The position numbers and the translations under genes were made by a program. A model generated the notes under the pieces. The model saw only the letters and a list, made by a program, of their open reading frames with translations, did not search any database and was not told where the DNA came from. A stretch of DNA of 64,000 nucleotides from Globisporangium splendens (Eukaryota; Oomycota; Peronosporomycetes; Pythiales; Pythiaceae), in NCBI GenBank assembly GCA_006386115.1, contig VFIW01000035.1, positions 310,001-374,000 on the forward strand, written 5' to 3'. Below are positions 33,389-43,945 of the stretch, one piece after another; within the stretch, counting starts at the first letter, position 1; each line of letters begins with the position of its first letter.

Positions 33389-34890
33389 ATGAACAGGCAA
33401 TTGAACGGGCAGAAGGTGTCGTTCCATGCACATCCACGCTTCACAAGAATCGTGCAACTATGGGGGGGCAACGGACGATACAATACGACCAGATCTTTCT
33501 ATCGGCAACAAGTCGCAGCAACGAGGACACAAATTGGCAAAGATACTCGAGATGCAGCAGTCAACAAAGCTGTCCATACAGCAGGATCTCTGTGGCCAGG
33601 ACTGCAATTAATCCAATGGAGCGAAGTACACAACATCCCAGGGATTACAGTTTATACGGCTCAGACTCTTCTCCGGCTGAAAGCCAACCGACTCTCCATG
33701 TGGAACTAGGAGAAAGCTGATCTATCCTGCTCGAATCCCGAATGCTCCCAAGTTGTCCAATCTTCTGTTCAACATCTATTCTGGGAGTGCCCGAAAGCCA
33801 AATTCGTGTGGAACTACTTTTATGCGCTATGGGCGAAGATCGGAATCACTCCTGGTCACGACCCCGCAGTCTGGATCTTCAGTCTGGATCTACCAGATAC
33901 TCCAAGGCATGCATGGACCACGATCAAGAGACGCATTATCGGACACAAGTTCTCCAATGAACATGTCCAAGGTCATCTCTATCCCGTCGCACACATGCTG
34001 TGGCGATATATGAGCGCGTCGCTCATACAGACCATTTGGTGTGCACATCTGCGACGCATGGATTCGGATCCAATCGAATCGACTGCTGAGATGGCGATCA
34101 TGATGACCAGATTAGAGGCAGTAATGCGAAACCTCACACGACTCGCTGAAGCGCAAGCTGGAGACTCGGACGGTCACACGGTTGCAGCAGTTCTCGAGGC
34201 ATATGTCGACTGCTTTCTCAGCCAAACCGACACCATCCCCTTGACTCCAAATGATACTCGCGGCGTTTACCTGTTGTTTTTCGATGGTGGATAACGCGGC
34301 AATCCAGGACCAGGAGGGACTGGATCCATTATCGTGCGTGTCCATAAGGACTCGCACACAGCCAGTTTAATTTGGGCCGCGAGCATGGCCAATAGCAGGA
34401 AGGACACGACCAACAACTTTGCCGAGTACTGGGGTCTCATACATGGACTCCGAGAAGCCCAACGCAGCACTTCGAACCGTTGTACGTGATTGGAGACAGT
34501 GCACTGATTATCTCCCAACAGCGAATGCATCGGTCTCCTCGACAGCACCGATTGGCACGTTTATACCAGACAAGTCGACGACTCGCGGATTGCATCGACA
34601 TCCGAGGATGGTACCATCACTACCGTGCCTTCAACAAGATGGCGGACTAAGCCGCCAACCTAGCCATGGACACCAGAACCTCAACGCAGGTTCACTTCCC
34701 AACTCAAATAGCTGCTTTCAACAATCTCACCCAGGATCTTGACAACGACGTCATGCATTGGCTTATGCGAAGTTCGGAAGAACCAAGGTCATTGGACAAC
34801 ACAAGGCAGCCTCACATAGGACCAAGAGAACATGCCATCCTGGTCAAAGAATATTTAGCAGTTAGAAGTGATCTAGTGCAATCCTCGCAA
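33389..34890 (+). mobile_element. Decayed non-LTR (LINE-type) retrotransposon 3' fragment: zinc-binding RT tail plus RNase H
   Basis: From about 33600 the plus strand encodes a stretch ending LLRLKANRLSMWN, then a Cys/His finger typical of the region after LINE reverse transcriptase (CSNPEC, HLFWECPKAKFVWNYF), then a helical segment. An RNase H domain follows at 34260-34670 (LLFFDGG, GNPGPGGTGSI, NNFAEYWGLIHG, LYVIGDSALIISQQR, NKMAD, NLAMD). In-frame stops occur at 33707, 34292 and about 34650, and a frame change near 34470 is needed. The four acidic RNase H positions (D, E, D, D) remain visible. The reverse transcriptase and endonuclease are absent. Dead copy; no poly(A) tail or target duplication was identified. 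Confidence 0.8.
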
Positions 34891-35070
34891 TAGACACATT
34901 TACACTCCTAGATGAAATTCGTAATGAAGATTAGGTAGGAGAATGGATATTGTAGGTCACGACGATGAACCTAAATATGCCTCACCTTATAAAGATATGA
35001 ACAGGCAATACCTCTCTCTGATAGATCGTGCATCTGGTGCTGGCGCTGGTCTTCTCGCTAGACCAATCGA

Positions 35071-38000
35071 TCACATAGCAGACTGCGAGAATTCGTACAA
35101 TTTGTCCACGACTGAAGCAATCTTGAGTCGGTGCAGCGGATCGGTAGCACACATCATCTCGATCAGATTCCACTGCCGGTCAGTGATCACGTCAGGACGC
35201 AATGGGAGTTCGCCGCGCTTGATACGAATTCCTGCGACTACTTCTTCCACTGTACTTCCCCACGGTGGCGAGCCTGTTACAGCCTCCAAAATGCACATAC
35301 CAAACGAAAAGATATCCGAAGCAAGCGTGAGACGTTCTCCTTTCAGATACTCGGGCGACTTCCAGTGCTTCGCACCAACTTTCTTGGGATCAATCTTCAC
35401 CTCTGCTCGCAAAAGAATGCAACTCAAACCGAAATCGGTGATTTTCGCTTTGCCGTCTACGCCAACCAGGAAATTGTCGCCCTTTAGATCGTTGTGCAAG
35501 ACATTCATGCCGTGCAAATACTGTAGTCCGAGCCCGATCTCGTACAGCTTTTCCCAAGTTTTATCACGGTTTTGCCCTCGCTTCAGATAGTCACGCAGTG
35601 TCCCATTTGCAGCATATTCGCAGACAAAGTATCGCTTGCCGATTTGGCAAGCGCCATAGAGACGAACAATATGCGGATGGTTGAGCTTGGACCAGATATG
35701 CAGCTCGTGCTGGAACATCTCCCGATCGTTTCCCTTTTCATCTTGTTCAAAGCCCATGAACTTGACGACAACAAGCGTGTCTCTCCATTTTCCTTTGTAC
35801 ACTTTTCCAAAAGCGCCAGAGCCAATACGTTCATCAGTGTTGTACTTCAACTCATTCGGTGGGATGAACAGCAGCGGCTGGTCTGCGTAAAATTGCCGTC
35901 CTCCCTCTGTGTTTACAAGTTCCGCCTCATGGCGCACAATGGTGACTGCGTTACTTGCACCAGCATCAACTTCAACGCGCTTGCTCGATTGGAAATCTTT
36001 CTCGTCGTTGCCATGCCACGTATGGATTGAACAAGAAGGAAAGGTCGGAAGTAATCTCAATACTCCATCGATCTCTTTGTGAAGCGTGTTGAACTTCAAA
36101 GACACCTCTTGGCTCTTCGCGCGTCGTTTGATAGACTCTTCATAAACGGCAGCAACGCCTAAAAATTTGTCGAACCTTTTTAGCACATGACAAAATTTCT
36201 TCACTGGAATCACGCTTGGAATGGCAGGTATCTTGGAAAAGTACTTCTGAACGTCAACCAATCGTAAGTAGATGCTATTGATTGCATCACGGTGTAGACG
36301 GCAAATACTGCATTTCAAAGCTAAGTGTTCCAAGAACGCAGCAATCGAACTTTGAAGCTCTGGAGTGACGAACCCAGCATACGCATGTAGCTCACTTTCA
36401 AACGTGACATCAACCGATATTGGTTTAGCCAAATGCTCCACTCGGATGCCACACGAGGCAGATGCACACAGTTGATTCGTTTCTTGGGCAGCAAATTCTT
36501 TGAGATGCTCCACTGCATCCTCCAATGTCGTTCGTCCAGAAGGATTAAAGCAGCACATTCGTCGTGCAAGGTTCCATTGGTCGTCGCTCAGCGGAAACAT
36601 GCCATCCATGAGATCCAGCCAATCTCGACGGTCATCTTGACTCCACCCAGTGACACGGAAAGGTGAGTCCGTAAAATCATCGACTGAACTCACTGCATCC
36701 AATATCAGCATCCCGAAACAGTACACGTCAGACAATTCAGTTGGATCGCCATGCTTGTTCAGACACTCAGGAGCCTTCCAACGCACATCTTCGTCATCGC
36801 TTTGTGAGTCCTTGCTGGCAGATTCAAAGTCGCATTCGGCAATCTTCGCAACACCATCGGAGCCGATCAAAATTCGATCGCATCTCAGTTTGCCAAGAAT
36901 CACCCCCATGCTGTGCAAGTACTTTAGACCGAGCGCGACCTCGTACAGCCGATTCCACAACAAGTGGTGATTCTCGTTGGCACGCAGATATTCTCGCAAA
37001 TGCGTTGTTGATGTTTTTTCAAAGATCACCAAGTATGGACAGTGTAGATGGCAGGCTCCAAACATTTCGATCACGTGAGGATGCTTCAAAGGGTGCCATT
37101 GTTCAACAAACTTGCTGAAGCCCCGGTTTGTTCTAAACTCGCGAATGAAAACTGTTGACTTCAGCCATTTTCCACTCCAAAAGGAGCGCAGTTTCGAACG
37201 TTGAGCTTCCGCTTGTGACTCGAAGTCCACTTCATGGCGGGGGATAAACCACGTTGGAGGTTCAAGATTCGCATTTGCCGCGCAACACTGGATTCTTTTC
37301 AAGCACATGCGTAGGAGCTGTTGTTTTCTCTCGTTGCATTGGCCAATATTAGTCGTAATTTCATGGTGCAGCAGCGCGATTGCCTCCTCGACGTCGACTT
37401 TGTCTTTCAGATTTGCCACTGCCCGGACATCGCCATTCACTGCAGTTGAAAAAAGCGCATTCACGTTGTCTTCATCAGCGCCCCAATTAGCGCGCCAATC
37501 TCTGCTAGTGGTGTCCGATGGAACGAGTTGCGTGATTCGCAGCAAGTGGTCCAGCTCAATGTGGAGGTCTTGGAAAGTGTCTGATAGACTTCGGCTGGCA
37601 ACGAGACGCGTGTGAAAATTTCTCCCCTTGCAAGCCAGATAGAGCTTGATCAATCGGAAAACAACCATGAGGTATTGGAGAGCGGATGACTTTGGAATGG
37701 TTTCGCACTGCAAGAACTGGGCATATATCTTCTCCAAGCGCTCCACCAGGTACCCCCATATTGACTTCATTTCTTGCATATCTCCACGATAAGCAGCCAA
37801 CGTCTGCAGTGTAGCGCCAACAAGGGATTGTTGAGAAGCCGTGGTGTTCGTAAAGGGTCCGTATTCCACAAGAAGATCAACCGTTTCAACATCGCCCCAG
37901 CGAGCAGCACAGGTTAGCACATTTTCTCCGTTAGAGTCCTGGATGTGTATGGACGCCCCCTTCTTGACTAGCAGCTTCACAACATCGAAGTTTCCCGAAG

Positions 38001-41000
38001 CAGCGGCAGCTAGCAATGCTGTTTCACCGATCGCATTCACCAAGTCAATCGATGCACCATGCCGAAGTAGCTCACGAACTACTTGCAAATGCCCATTACG
38101 AGATGCAGATGTTAGTGGCGCATTTCTGTCTGTATCCAAGCTGTCAACATTCGCGCCGCTCAACAGCAAGAGATTCGTAACGTTTTCATAGCCGTTGCGA
38201 GCTGCGATGAGCAAGGGTGTCATGCCATGCTCGTCTCTCTGGTCAATGGCAACATTTCTGCCGAGCAAACTGGAAACGACTGGCATATGCCCTTTACTTG
38301 AGGCAGTCCAAAGAGGGGACCGATGGTTGTCATCGAAAACATTAAGTGTCGCTCCACTGGCCAACAAGATATTCACAACCTTCAGGTGACCCTTCTGCGA
38401 CGCAATCCACAACGGTGCCCGATTACGTTTATTCGCCATCTCCGTGTTTGCGCCGTTATGTAGTAACAGCGTCACGATCTCCTCGGATCCGTTGTGCGCT
38501 GCAATCCAAAGTGGTGTCCGCCCTTGACTGTCCTTCGCGTTGGTGTTTGCATTCTTGCAAAGCAGAAGTCGAGCAATGTCTGCGTATCCGTTATCGGCCG
38601 CAATCCACAATGGTGACTGTAGCTGTCGATTCGCCAAGTCCACACTTGCTCCACGGTTCAGCAGATTGTCGACCACATCCCTGTGCCCATTGTACACAGC
38701 AACGAAGAGTGAAGACTGACCCTCTATGTTCGTATAATCGACTCTTGCACGAAAATCCAATAGCACAGATGAAAAAGCCAAGCTTCCTCTGCAACACGCG
38801 ATCCACAACGGAGTTTGTCCACTCGAATTCACAGAATCGACTTCCACACCATGCTTCAGTAATTCGGTAAGCACTTCGAGGTGAGTGTTTGCCGAAACGA
38901 GCAACTCCATAATCGCACCGTACTGACTCACATAATCTTTCTGCACACCATTCTGAAGGAACGCTCTGACCACAGATGCATGACCGTTGCGAACGGCGGC
39001 CCACAATGGTGTGTCGCCGGACAAACTCCTTGAACAAGCATCCGCTCCCCAACGAAGTAACTCGGCCACACAATCCACGTGACCGTTTTTTGCCGCTATA
39101 AAAAGTGGAGTCTGGAGTTTGTTGTCCGCTAAATCGACAAGTGCACCGCGGTCTAAAAACGCTTTGATGAACGTAGTCGCTCCTTCCGATGATGCTATCC
39201 AAAGCATGGTTTGCCCAACTTTATTTTGGTAGTTGATTATTGGGCCCTTCTGAAACGCGAGTGTCGCAATGCAGTCTGAGATTTTGTCATCGACATGTGC
39301 TCCACTGGTTACCAGCTCACGAACAACCTCAGCGTGACCATTAATAAACGCAACCGCTAACGGAGACTGGTGATGTGAGTCTGCTAGCTCAATATTTGCT
39401 CCGCTAGCAGTCAGCACCCGTACAATCTCCAGGTCGCCACGTGACGACGCGATCCACAATGGTGTCTTCCCGTCTGCATCTGTAACATTGACTTGTGCTC
39501 CAGCTTTGACCAGCTCGCGTACAACCTCATCATGACCTTCGAGGGACGATATGAACAATGGCGTCGTCTTAAAAAAAGGGTCCTTGTACTCAACAATCGC
39601 ACCGGCTGCTACAAGGACACGCACGACTTCGAGATCACCATGTGAAGACGCGATCCACAACGGTGTCTTGCCGTGTGCATCTGTAACATTGACTTGAGCT
39701 CCAGCTTTGACGAGTTCAAGTACAACCTCAAAGTGTCCACGATACGACGCGATTAGCAAAGGTGTCTGCATATTCGCATCCACGGACTCAAGACTTGCAC
39801 CGGCTGCTACAAGGACACGCACGACTTCGAGCTTGCCATGTGAAGACGCGAACCACAACGGTGTCTTGCCTGATCGATTTCTGACGTTGACTTGTGCTCC
39901 AGCTTTGACGAGTTCAAGTACAACCTCAAAGTGTCCACGATCCGACGCGATTAGCAAAGGTGTCTGCATATTCGCATCCGCGGACTCAAGACTTGCACCG
40001 GCTGCTACAAGGACACGCACGACTTCGAGATCACCATGTGAAGACGCGAACCACAACGGTGTTATGCCGTCAACATCTATAACATTGACTTGTGCTCCAG
40101 CTTTGACCAGCTCGCGTACAACCTCATCATGACCTTCGCGGGACGATATGAACAATGGCGTCGTCTTAAAAAAAGGGTCCTTGTACTCAACAATCGCACC
40201 GGCTGCTACCAGGACGCGCACGACTTCGAGATCACCATGTGAAGACGCGATCCACAACGGTGTTATGCCATCTTGATTTCTGACGTTGACTTGAGCTCCA
40301 GCTTCAACCAGCTCGCGTACAACCTCAAAATGACCTTCGCGGGACGATATGAACAATGGCGTCGTCTTAAAAAAAGGGTCCTTGTACTCAACAATCGCAC
40401 CGGCTGCTACAAGGACACGCACGACTTCGAGATCACCATGTGAAGACGCGATCCACAACGGTGTCTTGCCGTGTGCATCTGTAACATTGACTTGAGCTCC
40501 AGCTTTGACGAGTTCAAGTACAACCTCAAAGTGTCCACGATACGACGCGATTAGCAAAGGTGTCTGCATATTCGCATCCGCGGACTCAAGACTTGCACCG
40601 GCTGCTACCAGGACACGCACGACTTCGAGATCACCATGTGAAGAGACGAACCACAACGGTGTCTTGCCGCTTGCATCTGTAACATTGACTTGTGCTCCAG
40701 CTTTGACGAGTTCAAGTACAACCTCAAAGTGTCCACGATCCGACGCGATTAGCAATGGTGTCTGCATATTCGCATCCACGGACTCAAGACTTGCACCGGC
40801 TGCTACAAGGACACGCACGACTTCGAGATCACCATGTGAAGACGCGATCCACAACGGTGTCTTGCCGTGTGCCTCTATAACATTGACTTGTGCTCCAGCT
40901 TTGATCAACTCAAGTACAACCTCATAGTATCCACGATCCGACGCGATTAGCAAAGGTGTCTGCATATTCGCATCTTTGAACTCAAGACTTGCACCGGCTG

Positions 41001-41760
41001 CTACAAGGACATGCACGACTTCGAGATCACCATGTGAAGACGCGATCCACAACGGTGTCTTGCCGTGTGCATCCATAACATTGACTTGTGCTCCAGCTTT
41101 GACGAGTTCAAGTACAACCTCAAAGTGTCCACGATACGACGCGATTAGCAAAGGTGTCTGCATATTCGCATCCACGGACTCAAGACTTGCACCGGCTGCT
41201 ACCAGGACACGCACGACTTCGAGATCACCATGTGAAGACGTGAACCACAACGGTGTCTTGCCAGATCGATTTCTGACGTTGACTTGTGCTCCAGCTTTGA
41301 CGAGTTCAAGTACAACCTCAAAGTGTCCACGATCCGACGCGATTAGCAAAGGTGTCTGCATATTCGCATCCACGGACTCAAGACTTGCACCGGCTGCTAC
41401 CAGGACACGCACGACTTCGAGATCACCATGTGAAGACGCGATCCACAACGGTGTCTTGCCGTCAGCATCTATAACATTGACTTGTGCTCCAGCTTTGACG
41501 AGTTCAAGTACAACCTCATCGTGACCTTCGCGGGACGATATGAACAATGGCGTCGTCTCAGTAAAAGGGTCCTTGTACTCAACATCCGCGCCGGCTGCTA
41601 CCAGGACACGCACGACTTCGAGATCGCCACGTGAAGACGCGATCCATAAAGGGGTGTCCCCCAATGCATCTTCAGTATTGCAGTTACTGCCTTCAGCGAG
41701 GAGCTGCCGGACCATTTTGGCATCACCCACGCGACAGGCATGGTGCAAGGATTCATTCAT
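35071..41760 (-). CDS. Giant ankyrin-repeat / pseudokinase / kinase protein
   Basis: A single uninterrupted frame of 2229 residues from ATG 41760. Residues 1 to about 1330 are about 40 ankyrin units of 33 residues. A helical linker follows. A pseudokinase lies at about 1505-1757 (37240-36490): its Lys motif is VFIREF, the HRD loop reads VILGKLRCDRIL, and the DFG site reads AECDFES, so catalysis is unlikely. A second helical region follows. The C-terminal kinase (35853-35074) has the Gly loop RIGSGAFGKVYKG, VVVKF, loop HNDLKGDN (Arg of HRD replaced by Asn, non-RD type), DFG and a SPEYL motif. Its sequence is TKL-like. Layout is reminiscent of JAK (pseudokinase then kinase), with ankyrin sensors in front. 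No membrane segment seen, so a cytoplasmic signalling role is inferred. Confidence 0.9.
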   Translation of the reverse strand: MNESLHHACRVGDAKMVRQLLAEGSNCNTEDALGDTPLWIASSRGDLEVVRVLVAAGADVEYKDPFTETTPLFISSREGHDEVVLELVKAGAQVNVIDADGKTPLWIASSHGDLEVVRVLVAAGASLESVDANMQTPLLIASDRGHFEVVLELVKAGAQVNVRNRSGKTPLWFTSSHGDLEVVRVLVAAGASLESVDANMQTPLLIASYRGHFEVVLELVKAGAQVNVMDAHGKTPLWIASSHGDLEVVHVLVAAGASLEFKDANMQTPLLIASDRGYYEVVLELIKAGAQVNVIEAHGKTPLWIASSHGDLEVVRVLVAAGASLESVDANMQTPLLIASDRGHFEVVLELVKAGAQVNVTDASGKTPLWFVSSHGDLEVVRVLVAAGASLESADANMQTPLLIASYRGHFEVVLELVKAGAQVNVTDAHGKTPLWIASSHGDLEVVRVLVAAGAIVEYKDPFFKTTPLFISSREGHFEVVRELVEAGAQVNVRNQDGITPLWIASSHGDLEVVRVLVAAGAIVEYKDPFFKTTPLFISSREGHDEVVRELVKAGAQVNVIDVDGITPLWFASSHGDLEVVRVLVAAGASLESADANMQTPLLIASDRGHFEVVLELVKAGAQVNVRNRSGKTPLWFASSHGKLEVVRVLVAAGASLESVDANMQTPLLIASYRGHFEVVLELVKAGAQVNVTDAHGKTPLWIASSHGDLEVVRVLVAAGAIVEYKDPFFKTTPLFISSLEGHDEVVRELVKAGAQVNVTDADGKTPLWIASSRGDLEIVRVLTASGANIELADSHHQSPLAVAFINGHAEVVRELVTSGAHVDDKISDCIATLAFQKGPIINYQNKVGQTMLWIASSEGATTFIKAFLDRGALVDLADNKLQTPLFIAAKNGHVDCVAELLRWGADACSRSLSGDTPLWAAVRNGHASVVRAFLQNGVQKDYVSQYGAIMELLVSANTHLEVLTELLKHGVEVDSVNSSGQTPLWIACCRGSLAFSSVLLDFRARVDYTNIEGQSSLFVAVYNGHRDVVDNLLNRGASVDLANRQLQSPLWIAADNGYADIARLLLCKNANTNAKDSQGRTPLWIAAHNGSEEIVTLLLHNGANTEMANKRNRAPLWIASQKGHLKVVNILLASGATLNVFDDNHRSPLWTASSKGHMPVVSSLLGRNVAIDQRDEHGMTPLLIAARNGYENVTNLLLLSGANVDSLDTDRNAPLTSASRNGHLQVVRELLRHGASIDLVNAIGETALLAAAASGNFDVVKLLVKKGASIHIQDSNGENVLTCAARWGDVETVDLLVEYGPFTNTTASQQSLVGATLQTLAAYRGDMQEMKSIWGYLVERLEKIYAQFLQCETIPKSSALQYLMVVFRLIKLYLACKGRNFHTRLVASRSLSDTFQDLHIELDHLLRITQLVPSDTTSRDWRANWGADEDNVNALFSTAVNGDVRAVANLKDKVDVEEAIALLHHEITTNIGQCNERKQQLLRMCLKRIQCCAANANLEPPTWFIPRHEVDFESQAEAQRSKLRSFWSGKWLKSTVFIREFRTNRGFSKFVEQWHPLKHPHVIEMFGACHLHCPYLVIFEKTSTTHLREYLRANENHHLLWNRLYEVALGLKYLHSMGVILGKLRCDRILIGSDGVAKIAECDFESASKDSQSDDEDVRWKAPECLNKHGDPTELSDVYCFGMLILDAVSSVDDFTDSPFRVTGWSQDDRRDWLDLMDGMFPLSDDQWNLARRMCCFNPSGRTTLEDAVEHLKEFAAQETNQLCASASCGIRVEHLAKPISVDVTFESELHAYAGFVTPELQSSIAAFLEHLALKCSICRLHRDAINSIYLRLVDVQKYFSKIPAIPSVIPVKKFCHVLKRFDKFLGVAAVYEESIKRRAKSQEVSLKFNTLHKEIDGVLRLLPTFPSCSIHTWHGNDEKDFQSSKRVEVDAGASNAVTIVRHEAELVNTEGGRQFYADQPLLFIPPNELKYNTDERIGSGAFGKVYKGKWRDTLVVVKFMGFEQDEKGNDREMFQHELHIWSKLNHPHIVRLYGACQIGKRYFVCEYAANGTLRDYLKRGQNRDKTWEKLYEIGLGLQYLHGMNVLHNDLKGDNFLVGVDGKAKITDFGLSCILLRAEVKIDPKKVGAKHWKSPEYLKGERLTLASDIFSFGMCILEAVTGSPPWGSTVEEVVAGIRIKRGELPLRPDVITDRQWNLIEMMCATDPLHRLKIASVVDKLYEFSQSAM
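39270..41660 (-). repeat. Twelve tandem about 198-base ankyrin-pair units
   Basis: Inside the giant kinase gene, a two-repeat cassette recurs 12 times. Its first half reads TPLWIASSHGDLEVVRVLVA and its second half TPLLIASDRGHFEVVLELVK, or TTPLFISSREGH in some units. Neighbouring units are nearly identical in DNA (for example the CGACTTCGAGATCACCATGT word recurs throughout). The ankyrin units between 37850 and 39270 are far more diverged. Signs of recent expansion or homogenisation. Confidence 0.9.
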
Positions 41761-43945
41761 GTTTCACACGCCGGCAGGGAGGGGGCACCTGCCGCTCTTT
41801 CCCCACACGATGCGCTGATCTCGCGTTCCCAAGCAAATGCTGTCGGCCGCGCTCTCCGTCGAATGCTCTTTGAATGAGATCTTTTTTCCTTCTCAAGGAT
41901 CAATATGGAAGAAACAATGAATCTCAGTGCCTTCCCACAACATTCTGCACTTGAAAAGAAAAAGGAACCCATGTGCAGAATACCTTCACGCAACATTCTG
42001 CTCTTGGTCTGAAAGAGAGCTCAATTCGAGGAGAGGCAGTACCGTATTAGAGCATCTCCCTCATACTTTCAACTCGTTCTCTTTCGGCTTTCGCTACACG
42101 ATGGTTTTACAGATTTTTCCTTCAACTGGGAAGACGTGAAGGGAGCCATCTCCGCACTGTTTTGCATCCTTGTGTTGTGCTGGTGAATGACCGCACACCC
42201 GCGAATCTATTCAGAATGCTTGCTTGGAGGATGTTGCTTTCGCTTTTTGTCAATGAAAAATACGTACTGTTGTCCAGTTTGTAATGAGAGATCGCCCATG
42301 TAGTAGGAATCCACTTGGAGCTTGCTCACCAAGTAAAGTGACGAGTGGTGGTGCAGGTGGTTCTGATCGCGTCGGATGACTACTGATTGAATCGTGATCG
42401 TGCGATGTGCACAAGATGTATGAATTTTTGTGCCATGACTGCAGGTACAGTTCAACACAGTACAACTGTTGTGTGATCTCTGAAAGTTGTCGATTAATCG
42501 CGATTTGACGTTGCAGCACTGTACTTGGTCGGAACTTGGACTGTCCATTCGACTGTTAGAGAGTCTGAGTGGGACCTCTAAGCTAGCGAACGGAGTTGTT
42601 CTATTCCCCTTGAAGTCGAGATACATTGAGACAATCTTGCCGACTCTCTTGCTCTCAATGCGTCCTTTAGAGCCTCAATCTTTTGACTCGTGCTGTTGGT
42701 TCAGCGCTGATTAAAAACGAGAACGTCAGATACTGTATCGCCACAGTGCATTTTTAAACTTCGTCGAAAGGTGATGCGTTTGTTGTTGGTTATTGGTTGT
42801 AGCGGCAAGCCAAGTGCTGCGGTATTTGAAAAGGAGTGCGTGCTGTCCAAATGTTTCTCTGGTGGGACTCACCTGTTGCCATTGTGCCCCACTTCAACGC
42901 AGTCATGGCAACGGATATCCAGCACGTCAGAAGCGTTCGATCGTAATCAGTGATTACAATCGAACACAACTATAGAGGTTGCCAGCAGGCTGACTTCCTG
43001 GTTCCAGCGTTCTTCTTGAAGGCATTACCGCTTTGTGGTGCAGAGTTGCGAGGAAACCTGAAGTTCCCGCTTGGTTTTCTCAGCCTCATGTCCCCAGCGC
43101 ACGTGCGCGCAGCATGAAGAATGGCAGCTGCGTGTGTTCGTCCGCCGCAAGTCCATTTTTCAGACAATCTTCGGTGCTGTTGATCTCTTGAGAGTGTGCG
43201 ACTTGGGTCGCAATCAGCTCTGCGGTGCCAACTATCCAGTCCGTGAGAAAGCCTCAGCTATTTATTGCAGTTTAGGCTTCAAAATGTGTTGTAAAGCTCC
43301 ACTGCTGCATCGTCCGGATAAACATGCAAGGTACTGTATACTGTAGTGTTAATCCATTCTTCTGTTAGTTTTTAATCCGAGTGAGTTTTTAATTTTGGTG
43401 AGATATTAATGAAAATTAGTAAGATGGTCGCCAGATTAGTCCTGTGCATGCACATGTCCATTGCTGCACAAATCCGTTTCGCGCATCGCAAATCGTCCAT
43501 TCATTGGCTAAAACTCGACTTCTTCTACAATATTACTGGTTAGTCTCCACTAACGGCTCTTGTAGAGAGAGCATGGTCCACAATCTGACTACCCCCTATC
43601 CCGAACAGCATTCGCATGTCTCCCGATTAAAACTCCCAGCTGGCTCGCTCCGAATGAGACTCTCTATAACCCTCACCAAAACCTCCAAAAACGTGCTTTG
43701 TATAAAAATACTATAGTGAAATGCCTCTTTACAGTGCATGCACTGTCTCGTGCCTAGTTTGTCGTCCGTCGTTAATTGCTCCATCGCCCATCTTCCATTG
43801 CCACTCTCCTGGAAAGTCCAGTTCTCTCTCTTGCTGCTGATCCCTTCCCTTCTTCTGTTGTCATTTCCCGATTCTCCGCGAGTCCCTCAAGCAGAATACA
43901 CCCTCACAAGGCTCCTTTCTCTCTCTCTCTCTGTAATCTCAAGCA
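41761..43945. other. Long intergenic region, no supported gene
   Basis: An open frame of 139 codons on the minus strand (42626-42207) has no recognisable domain and no splice or neighbour support. The interval before GH72 copy 5 (43800-43945) is C/T-rich with a CTCTCTCTCT run, as in the copy 1 leader. Confidence 0.5.

Noticed and set aside
39707..41524. Plus-strand Thr/Ser-rich repeated frames looking like a mucin
   Set aside because: They are the antisense reading of the homogenised ankyrin cassettes; the minus-strand frame is continuous for 2229 codons.
40000..41600. CRISPR-like direct repeats
   Set aside because: The 198-base periodicity codes for ankyrin repeats in frame; there are no short repeats with unique spacers, and the genome is eukaryotic.
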